From Gemmatimonadota bacterium (GTDB taxonomy: Bacteria > Gemmatimonadota > Gemmatimonadetes > Longimicrobiales > Gaopeijiaceae), in NCBI GenBank assembly GCA_022823145.1, contig JAJDXS010000017.1:1-38223 (forward strand): a stretch of 38,223 nucleotides of DNA, in the 5' to 3' direction. Under the pieces are notes generated by a model, which ran no database searches, was not told where the DNA came from, and saw only the letters and a program-made list of their open reading frames with translations. A program made the position numbers and the translations under genes. Positions 32,021 to 38,223 of this stretch are shown piece after piece; position 1 is the stretch's first letter, and the number at the start of each line of letters is the position of its first letter.

Positions 32021-32700
32021 AGAGGATCGCGCTCCTGATTCCAGCGGTGTTGGTTGCTGCCATGGCCGTGTACTCATGCGGCGGAGACGAGACGGTCACT
32101 CCCGCGCCCCCTGCGAACCGTCCGCCGGTGGCGACCGGCACCATCCCCGCCGCGAACATCTTCGTTGACGACACGGTCACGGTCGACGTGTCGGCGTACT
32201 TCAGCGATCCCGACGGCGACCGGCTCAGCTACGACGCCACGGTTTCACCCGGCACGGTGGCTTCGGTCTCGGTCGCGGGAAGCGTCGTCACGATCGTGGG
32301 GGTCGCGAGGGGCCTTGGGACCGTGACGGTGACCGCGCGCGACCCGGGCGGCCTGTCGGCACAGCGGCAGATGGGGCTGAATGTGGATGACAGGTTCGGC
32401 TATGTAAACGTCGACATCCAGGACGGACAGTCCGATTGGGGCGCCGTCGTACTCGCCGTTGTCGGCCCGGCGTTCGACTCGCTGCTGGCAGCTCCGGATC
32501 TGACCGTGTACCACGTGCCGACGGAGGGCGGACTGAACGTCCTGGTGGCCGGAGAGATTCCGCAGTCCGGAACGCTCTTCCGTTTCTGGACCGAGGATCG
32601 GGGCCGGATCGGTGAGTATGGCGGCCGGGTCACCCAGGTGGCGGCGCGCAGCTACGAGCAACGCGATCCGGGAAGTGTGAGCATTACCGTCCAGCGCTGA
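32017..32700 (+). CDS. Small Ig-like lipoprotein coupled to the upstream propeller protein
   Basis: This 227-aa protein has a lipoprotein signal (MAVYSC, Cys21). A cadherin/PKD-like Ig domain spans about 38-125 (VDDTVTVDVSAYFSDPDGDRL; LGTVTVTARDPGGLSAQR), and a second beta domain of about 100 residues was not recognised (WGAVVLAVVGPAFDSLLA; VTQVAARSYEQRD). The ATG overlaps the stop of the giant propeller gene by 4 bp and has its own GGAGGAG ribosome-binding site 11 bases upstream, so the two are translated from one mRNA. An anchor or partner for the giant protein is a reasonable inference. Confidence 0.82.
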   Translation: MKRIALLIPAVLVAAMAVYSCGGDETVTPAPPANRPPVATGTIPAANIFVDDTVTVDVSAYFSDPDGDRLSYDATVSPGTVASVSVAGSVVTIVGVARGLGTVTVTARDPGGLSAQRQMGLNVDDRFGYVNVDIQDGQSDWGAVVLAVVGPAFDSLLAAPDLTVYHVPTEGGLNVLVAGEIPQSGTLFRFWTEDRGRIGEYGGRVTQVAARSYEQRDPGSVSITVQR

Positions 32701-32736
32701 TCGGTTGTCGAGCGCGTCGGCGTCGGCACCCCCGCC

Positions 32737-33721
32737 TCAGAAGTCGTACCGCACCCTCACCAGCGCCAGCCAGATCGGGCGAGTCGAACTGGTCCGGAGT
32801 GACTGCACCGACCGGCACCCCGGCAAGCCCCGCTGCAAGCTCGGCGATCTGTTCGGACGTCACCAGGCCCGCCTGGACCAGCGGCCCGAGCCGGGTCCCG
32901 AGGAACGCACCCGCAGAGGCGGGGTCGAGGAAGACGTTGGGGGACTCCACCTTCAAGGGGCCGATGAAGTTCTCGACGTTGGCGAAATACAGGTCGGCGG
33001 CCAGCCGCACGCGGTCCCGGATCAGTCCCTTGTACCCCGCTTCGATGCTGTTGAACACCGTCGGTACCAGCGCGGGCAGGTCGCGGGGACCCCTGATCGA
33101 GCGGGAACACCTCGCCGCCCGCGGGGGCCCAGCGCATCCGTGTTGAGGCGCCGGAACACCGTCCCCAGGGCGGGGTCGCCGGGTTGGCTTCCGGGACCCA
33201 GGAGGAACGGCCGCAACGTCTCGGGGGCGAACTGGGCGATCAGCGCATCCCAGAACGGCGCCGCGATGGCGGGCAACTGGCCCGGCATGAACGGGGAGCG
33301 CATGCAGTGCCCCATGAGTCCCCCCTTACACCGGTCCGCGAAGGTCAGCCCGCCCGCCGGAACTCCCACCGCCCGCGGCGAAATGTTGACGTCGGCCAGG
33401 CGGTTGTGGTCGTCGATCCTCAGCGCGGCCACCAGGTCCAGCCGGTCGCCCAGCCGCGTCTCGGAGTGCCGATAGGCGCCGGCCCGCCGGGACGGTGACC
33501 TGGAACGCGCCGGACGCGTTGGTGGCGACCGCCCCCGATTGCACCCCCAGCACCTCGACGGTGGCGCCCGACAGCGTCGCGCCGGTCTCCACGTCGGTCA
33601 CGCGTCCGGTGATTGCGGCCTGCTGGGCGAGGAGGTTCGGCGGGCTGAGCGCCGCCAGGACCGCAAGGGTGAACAACTGCAAAACGACAGTCCTGCTGGG
33701 CGTGCCTGACCCTTGTCGCAT
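32737..33721 (-). pseudogene. Heavily deleted TonB-dependent receptor, relative of the one at 1558
   Basis: About 985 bases hold scattered pieces of a receptor that should need about 2.7 kb. In order on the minus strand: signal peptide and regulatory-like domain (LLAQQAAITGRVTDVETGAT) from the ATG at 33721; a frame change; RHSETRLGDRLDLVAALRID then DDHNRLADVNISPRA, running in frame into VGVPAGGLTF; CMRSPFMPGQLPAIAAP; another frame change; EAGYKGLIRDRVRLAADLYF then NVFLDPASAGAFLG; and finally RVRYDF with the stop at 32737-32739. Each piece matches the intact receptor in order. The missing parts are the plug with half the barrel (about 375 residues), about 40 residues in the middle, and about 150 near the C-terminus. 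A functional product is excluded. Confidence 0.9.
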
Positions 33722-33895
33722 GCACGTGACCGCAATGAAACGGGCGATGTCAATTCGGCTCCAGGGGGCCCGGCGGCCCACCCGGAGCAGCACAATAGCT
33801 CGCAGACCGGGCATGAACCAGAGGACAGGGTCTCCGAGTCGGAGAATTGACAAGTACAGGTGTCAAAGTGTCAACACGACATTACATGGGCCACC

Positions 33896-34954
33896 CTACA
33901 CCCGACTGAAGAATACTCGCTCGGCAAGCCTGCGGAAGAGGTTGCGGGTCAGAAGCCCGGCCTCCAGCGCGCGCGTCACGGGCAGGTGGTCGAAGCTCCA
34001 GCGGGCCGCGCGCTTCCACGCATGGTTCGGGTACGCACGGCGGACGACCCGGCCCGGGTCCGGGGCACTCCCTTCGAGGTGGTCGGCTATGGCGTCGCCG
34101 GCGAGCCGGCCCAGCCGGTACGCGTTGTGGATCCCGCCGGCGGTGAGCGGGGACACCATCCCCGCCGCATCGCCGATGAGCAGAACGCGGTCGGTGTGGA
34201 ACCGGCGCAGCAGCCCTCCGATGGGGATCACGCCGCCACGCTTCTCGAGCACCGTCCTCCGCGACAGTCCGAAGAGCGGGTCGAGCCGGGCGATGAAGCG
34301 CTTCATGTCGGCCTTGTGGTGGCGATGGACTGCGAGCCCGACCTGGGTCACCTTCACGCCGGGAACGACCCAGCCGATGTAGCCGGGCGCGCACTCCGGA
34401 TCGATGAAGCAGTGCAGGCAATCGCCATCGCCGGGCACGGGCTCGAACTCCCACTCGACTCCCTTCAGCACCCGGAGGTTGCGGTCGAGACCGAAGCTCT
34501 CGGCCACCCTGGACCGCGCGCCGTCGGCGCCGACGAGGAAGCGGCACGCGACACCGGATTCCTCCAAGGTGAACGCGGCCCCGTTTCTCGCCGCGCCCAG
34601 ATACTTCGCGCCGAACCTGACTTCGGCCCCCGCTTCCCGGGTCTCGTCGACCAGGTGGCGCATGAGCGCACCAGTGTCGGTCGCCATGAAGAAATACCGG
34701 TCGCGGTCCAGTTCCACGAACCGGTGGTTCGGCGTGTAGACCCTCACGCGGCTGATTCTGCGGACCAGCGGGGCGGGGACCGCCCACTCCTCCCAGGCTT
34801 CCTTGACCAGAATCCCCGTCGTATGGATGCGCTCACCGGGCCCGGACTGCCGGTCGAGGACCACGACGGACAGGCCGCGCTCCGCCGCCCGGCGGGCGCA
34901 CGCCAGCCCGGCGAATCCGGCGCCGATCACGGCGATGTCGTACTTTGCGGCCAT
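33896..34954 (-). CDS. Geranylgeranyl-reductase-family FAD-dependent oxidoreductase
   Basis: This 352-aa flavoprotein has an N-terminal FAD-binding Rossmann motif (DIAVIGAGFAGLACARRA, glycines at 11-16, acidic Asp at the end of the second strand in VVVLDRQ). The second FAD contact VLLIGDAAGMVSPLTAGGIH lies near 270-290. The substrate-domain block FLVGADGARSRVAESFGL sits between. This layout is that of the geranylgeranyl reductase/squalene-epoxidase-like family, which reduces or oxidises isoprenoid and quinone-like lipids. No isoprenoid gene is nearby to narrow the substrate. The ATG at 34954 was chosen because the Rossmann strand follows immediately. It is divergent from the S9 peptidase, with 45 bp between start codons, so promoters must be shared or back to back. 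Confidence 0.85.
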   Translation of the reverse strand: MAAKYDIAVIGAGFAGLACARRAAERGLSVVVLDRQSGPGERIHTTGILVKEAWEEWAVPAPLVRRISRVRVYTPNHRFVELDRDRYFFMATDTGALMRHLVDETREAGAEVRFGAKYLGAARNGAAFTLEESGVACRFLVGADGARSRVAESFGLDRNLRVLKGVEWEFEPVPGDGDCLHCFIDPECAPGYIGWVVPGVKVTQVGLAVHRHHKADMKRFIARLDPLFGLSRRTVLEKRGGVIPIGGLLRRFHTDRVLLIGDAAGMVSPLTAGGIHNAYRLGRLAGDAIADHLEGSAPDPGRVVRRAYPNHAWKRAARWSFDHLPVTRALEAGLLTRNLFRRLAERVFFSRV

Positions 34955-34999
34955 GAGTCGAATGATACTCGCCCAGCCATTCGCAAAGGAACCTCCGCC

Positions 35000-37567
35000 A
35001 TGACCGGTTCTCACGGCCCCCGCGCTCTCTCCGCACTGTTTCTGCCGGCGATTCTGCTGCTCGCCGCCGCCCCGCTCGCGGCGCAGGAAGCCGACTCGGG
35101 ATCGGGCGAGCATCTCGATCCGCCGCCCGGCTACATCCTGCCTCCGGACCCCGTTGCGGAGCTTTTCTCCACCGATCCCAACTTCGCCACGCTGGATCAC
35201 ATGAGTCCGGACGGCGACCACTTCGTGATCCCCCTCTCCACCGAGCTCTCCACCCTGGAAGAGGTCGGCGAGGAGACCCTCCGTCTAGGGATGCTCGAGC
35301 TTCGCGCCCGCACAGACCGGCCGTGGCACCTGGACATCTACGGGCTGTACGGGCTTCGCTTCTACTCGCTCGGCGCGCGCGCGTTCACGGACGTCGAGTT
35401 GCCCGACGGCATCCATGTCAGCGACCTCATGTGGTCCCCCGACGGGTCACAGCTCGCCTTCCTCGCGCACCTCGAGGACGCCACGCAGGTGTGGATCGCT
35501 TCGCCAGGCGACGGCTCGGTCCGCCCGGCGGGCGACACGCACGTCATCACGACGATTGGCACCTCCTCGCGCGGCCAGGGCTCGGCCCCGTCGAACATGC
35601 TGCAGTGGACGCCCTCCGGCTCGGTCATCACGCTGGCCGCGCCTGCAGGCCGGGGCGCGCCCCCGCCCCCGTCGGCGCTGCCTTCGGGCCCGAAGATCCG
35701 CCACACCCGCGCGGAGGCCACCCCCAACCGCACCATGCCGTTCCTGCTGCAGAACGACCATGACGCCGACCTGTTCGAGTACTACACTCGCAGCCAGGTC
35801 GTCGAACTGGTTCCGGGCGGGGCCGCGCGTCCGATCGGGGAGCCGGGCATGTACGAGGCCGTGTCGGTGAGCCCCGACGGCCGGTATGTGATTGCCACGC
35901 GCATCACGCGGCCGTTCACCTTCATCAACAGCTACACGGGGTTCCCGCGCGTGACCGAGGTGCTGGACGTGGCGACGGGCGCGGTGCTGGCCACGCTCGA
36001 AGAGCGCGAACTGCGGGAAGGGCGAGGCGGCGGGTCGCAGGATGGCCCGCGTGCCTGGCGCTGGCGGCCCGACGGGAGCGGGATCTCGTACCTTCATCGC
36101 GTGGCTGCGGACGATGACGAAGCCGCGGGTGAGGGCGGGCCCCGGGGGGACCGCATCATGCTCCTTCCCCCACCCTTCGGCGACGGAGACGCGATCGAGG
36201 TTGCGCGCAGCGAACACCCCGTGAGCGACGTCGTCTATTCGGCGGACGGACGGGACGCGTTCGCCTCGGTCGGCCGGGACGGCGAGAACGGGCTGGTGCA
36301 CTATGCGCTCGATCCGCCGATCAACACGCCGGGCGAGGGGCGCGTGCTGGTGCCGTTCCACGACCCCGGTGACGCGGTTGCGCTGCCCGGCGAGCTGCTC
36401 ACCAGCCGCACCGGCAACGGGATCGAGTACGCCTGGATGTCTTCGGACGGCGAGAGTGCGTTTCTGCGCGGCGACGGCTGGAAGGAGGACTTCCGGCCTC
36501 AGCCCTTCGTCGACCGGCTGCAGCTCGCCAACGGCGCGACGGAGCGGATCTTCGAGGGTTCGCGCGACAGCTTCGACCGGCCGCTGGTGCCGCTGGACGC
36601 GGATCTGGAGCGGATGATCGTCGGCCGCGAGGGCAGGAACACGCTCCCGGACAGCTACCTGTGGACGCGGGGCGGGGGCGGCTCCACCGGCGGCGCGATG
36701 GAGAACCTGACCCGGAACGCGGACCCGTTTCCCCAGCTGACGGCGGCCAGGCGAATCGACTTCGAGTTCACGCGGCGGGACGGGCTTGAGATCCAGGGGC
36801 GGGTGTCGCTGCCCGTCGACTACGTCGATGGGACGAAGGTGCCCGCCATCTTCTGGACCTATCCGCGCGAGTACCGCAGCGAGGACGACTTCGACAACGC
36901 GACCATCCGCGCGCGCAACCACAATGCCTACACACGCCTGACCTGGCTTCGCTGGTCGGACATCTGGCTGACCCAGGGGTACGCGCTGGTGTATCCCGAC
37001 ATCCCCATCGTCGGCGAGAACTACAATGACTACTATATCTCCAACATGGTCGACGGGATGTACGCGGCGATCCGCGCCGTCGACGGCCTCGGCGTGATCG
37101 ACATGGACCGGATCGGGCACGGAGGGCACAGCTACGGGGCCTTCGCGACCGCCAACTTCCTTGCGCACACGCCGTTCTTCAAGGCCGGGATCGCCGGCAA
37201 CGGCGCCTACAACCGATCGCTCACGCCGATGGGATTCCAGGCCGAACCGCGCGACATCTGGGAGGCGCCGCACATCTACATGGAGATGTCGCCGTTCTTC
37301 AAGGCCGACCAGATCAACACCCCGCTTCTGCTCTACCACGGCGCCGACGACAACAACTCGGGCACGTACCCCGTCCAGTCGCGGCGGTTGATCCAGGCGC
37401 TGACCGGGCTCGGCAAGACGGCGGTGCTGTACGAATACCCCTTCGAGTCGCACACGCCCCGTGCGATCGAGAGCAACCTGGACATGTGGGCCCGCTGGAT
37501 CGAGTGGTTCGACCGGTTCGTGAAGGGCGAGGAGGCGAGGCCGGCCGCAACTCCCGACTCCGACTGA
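35000..37567 (+). CDS. Exported S9-family (prolyl-oligopeptidase-type) peptidase
   Basis: This 855-aa protein has a signal peptide (1-29, ending APLAAQ), an N-terminal propeller-like domain (about 40-600, with WSPDGSQLAFLAHLED and VSPDGRYVIATR) and a C-terminal alpha/beta-hydrolase domain (about 610-845). The triad is visible: Ser in GHGGHSYGAFAT (near 716), Asp in LLYHGADDNN (near 780) and His in YPFESHTPR (near 818). S9 enzymes cleave short peptides from the N-terminal side or after proline. A Pro/Ala-rich stretch (GRGAPPPPSALPSG near 220) sits in the propeller. The ATG at 35000 has AAGGA 10 bases upstream. The long upstream open frame is antisense to the flavoprotein gene and was discarded. 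Confidence 0.92.
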   Translation: MTGSHGPRALSALFLPAILLLAAAPLAAQEADSGSGEHLDPPPGYILPPDPVAELFSTDPNFATLDHMSPDGDHFVIPLSTELSTLEEVGEETLRLGMLELRARTDRPWHLDIYGLYGLRFYSLGARAFTDVELPDGIHVSDLMWSPDGSQLAFLAHLEDATQVWIASPGDGSVRPAGDTHVITTIGTSSRGQGSAPSNMLQWTPSGSVITLAAPAGRGAPPPPSALPSGPKIRHTRAEATPNRTMPFLLQNDHDADLFEYYTRSQVVELVPGGAARPIGEPGMYEAVSVSPDGRYVIATRITRPFTFINSYTGFPRVTEVLDVATGAVLATLEERELREGRGGGSQDGPRAWRWRPDGSGISYLHRVAADDDEAAGEGGPRGDRIMLLPPPFGDGDAIEVARSEHPVSDVVYSADGRDAFASVGRDGENGLVHYALDPPINTPGEGRVLVPFHDPGDAVALPGELLTSRTGNGIEYAWMSSDGESAFLRGDGWKEDFRPQPFVDRLQLANGATERIFEGSRDSFDRPLVPLDADLERMIVGREGRNTLPDSYLWTRGGGGSTGGAMENLTRNADPFPQLTAARRIDFEFTRRDGLEIQGRVSLPVDYVDGTKVPAIFWTYPREYRSEDDFDNATIRARNHNAYTRLTWLRWSDIWLTQGYALVYPDIPIVGENYNDYYISNMVDGMYAAIRAVDGLGVIDMDRIGHGGHSYGAFATANFLAHTPFFKAGIAGNGAYNRSLTPMGFQAEPRDIWEAPHIYMEMSPFFKADQINTPLLLYHGADDNNSGTYPVQSRRLIQALTGLGKTAVLYEYPFESHTPRAIESNLDMWARWIEWFDRFVKGEEARPAATPDSD

Positions 37568-37688
37568 CGGAAGTCGACCCGGACGAGGGCTGCCTGAGCA
37601 ACTCCAACATCAGCCCCGACATGATGTTCGCCGAGCCGAAGATCGACCCGGCGGATTACCCGCCCGTGTCGTTCACATGGTCATCCCC

Positions 37689-37880
37689 TCAGCAGCCGCA
37701 CACGATCTCGGTGCCGACCCTCGCGGTTTCGCCGGCCGTGGCGTAGCCGTCGCGCTTCCACCAATCCAGACCACCCATGAGCTCACGGACCTGGTAGCCA
37801 AGCGTGAGGAGCTTCAGTGCGGTCTTCGTCGAGGCGTTGCAGCCGATCCCGTCGCAGTAGCGGAAACCCGAAGGGGCTAA
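37689..37880 (-). pseudogene. C-terminal fragment of a rhodanese-domain protein
   Basis: On the minus strand a frame opening after a stop near 37881 reads RYCDGIGCNASTKTALKLL, then GYQVRELMGGLDWWKRDGYA, ending TEIVCGC and TGA at 37689-37691. This is the end of a single-domain rhodanese: the catalytic-loop Cys in YCDGIGCN, the conserved ELMGGLDWWKRDGY turn and a terminal CGC. The first half of the domain is missing; the break lies 17 bp from the 12-bp sequence shared with the left edge. The 121 bp between this fragment and the S9 peptidase stop show no recognisable gene. Confidence 0.7.
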
Positions 37881-37896
37881 TCAAGGCAGGAGATCA

Positions 37897-37908
37897 CGTA
37901 AGTTCAAT
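37897..37908. repeat. 12-bp sequence shared with position 150
   Basis: CGTAAGTTCAAT, same orientation as at 150-161, immediately outside the broken end of the rhodanese fragment. Both copies therefore lie at the outer edge of the stretch 162-37896, each beside a gene that lost its 5' part. Chance cannot be excluded. Confidence 0.3.
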
Positions 37909-38077
37909 CAGGGCTGCACGATCTGCCACTCCTGCCGTTGAAGGGCATCCGACTGAACCGTCCCGAAATCCCCGGAATGCAGGAGTGATCGGCGGGAATC
38001 GGAGCAGGTGATTTGCCGCTGTGCGACTGGCCCAAATCAAACCCCACCCAGTCTTCCTAGGCTTCCCGCGAGTCAGC
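37909..38077. other. No recognisable gene
   Basis: No frame in this stretch gives protein-like sequence on either strand. It contains GATCGGCGGGAATCGGAGCAG, resembling neither a tRNA nor a terminator that I can name. It is probably the start of inserted DNA continuing beyond the window. Confidence 0.4.
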
Positions 38078-38142
38078 GGTCTCGACGTGTCCGGTAAAGG
38101 GTCCGGCGCGCAACGCGTCGGTTTCGACGTATCCGGCAGTAA
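38078..38142. repeat. Pair of 17-bp imperfect direct repeats, insertion-sequence-end-like
   Basis: GGTCTCGACGTGTCCGG (38078-38094) and GGTTTCGACGTATCCGG (38120-38136) match at 15 of 17 positions, 42 bp apart start to start; each is followed by a short A-containing tail (TAAA, CAGTAA). Several repeats of this length near an end are typical of IS21-family elements, whose transposase binds them. No transposase is visible before the window ends, so the assignment is tentative. Confidence 0.4.
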
Positions 38143-38223
38143 GCGCCACAAGCCGTGGCGACACGGCGGCGGAGACGATGACGGCGTCTTCGGAGGATAT
38201 CCGAGTTGGGCCATGAGTCACGT

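Noticed and set aside
33860..34999. N-terminal extension of the S9 peptidase by 380 codons
   Set aside because: It overlaps the flavoprotein gene on the other strand, and a signal peptide begins at 35000.
1..38223. CRISPR arrays, tRNA or rRNA genes
   Set aside because: No regularly spaced repeats of the right kind, no tRNA-like cloverleaf and no rRNA sequence were seen on either strand.

Overview
The window looks like a chromosomal segment of an uncultured, GC-rich, didermic heterotroph. My best guess is Gemmatimonadota or a close relative. The guess rests on gene style: TonB-dependent receptors with an N-terminal carboxypeptidase-regulatory-like domain, very long exported Asp-box (sortilin/BNR) propellers, exported amidase-signature enzymes, an exported S9 peptidase, and six-bladed-propeller remnants. 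No rRNA or marker gene is present, so the phylum is an inference.

Layout. 1-750: the C-terminal tail of a tyrosine recombinase abuts the decapitated tail of a secreted metalloprotease-like protein. 820-8719: a GPP34-domain protein, a 899-aa TonB-dependent receptor, and a two-gene RND efflux system (adaptor plus pump). 8767-11396: an exported amidase and a membrane-anchored M23 peptidase. 11486-12822: an accessory patch with a broken propeller gene, a Phd/VapC-type toxin-antitoxin pair and three copies of a 46-bp repeat. 12909-18371: a large sortilin-type protein, a decapitated DUF4143 ATPase, and an intact DUF4143 ATPase with an AT-rich inverted repeat over its start codon. 18412-19983: a second amidase, a predicted lipoprotein.

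20059-27092 is the most interesting part: a cobalamin (vitamin B12) uptake locus with two divergent cobalamin riboswitches. The minus-strand riboswitch leads a 37-codon ORF, a BtuC-like permease and a BtuD-like ATPase, each overlapping the next by 4 bp. The plus-strand riboswitch leads a BtuB-like receptor and then a surface-lipoprotein beta-propeller. The last two resemble the BtuB-BtuG arrangement of Bacteroidota. No periplasmic BtuF is visible. A ribbon-helix-helix/PIN toxin-antitoxin module and two further copies of the 46-bp repeat sit between the two riboswitches.

27191-37567: an exported protein with three RidA-like domains, a second sortilin-type giant coupled to a small lipoprotein, a heavily deleted copy of the TonB receptor family, a geranylgeranyl-reductase-family flavoprotein, and a divergent S9 prolyl-oligopeptidase-type enzyme. 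37689-38223: a truncated rhodanese-domain tail, a 12-bp sequence also found beside the integrase tail, and a pair of repeats resembling insertion-sequence ends. The window therefore appears bounded on both sides by scars of mobile elements.
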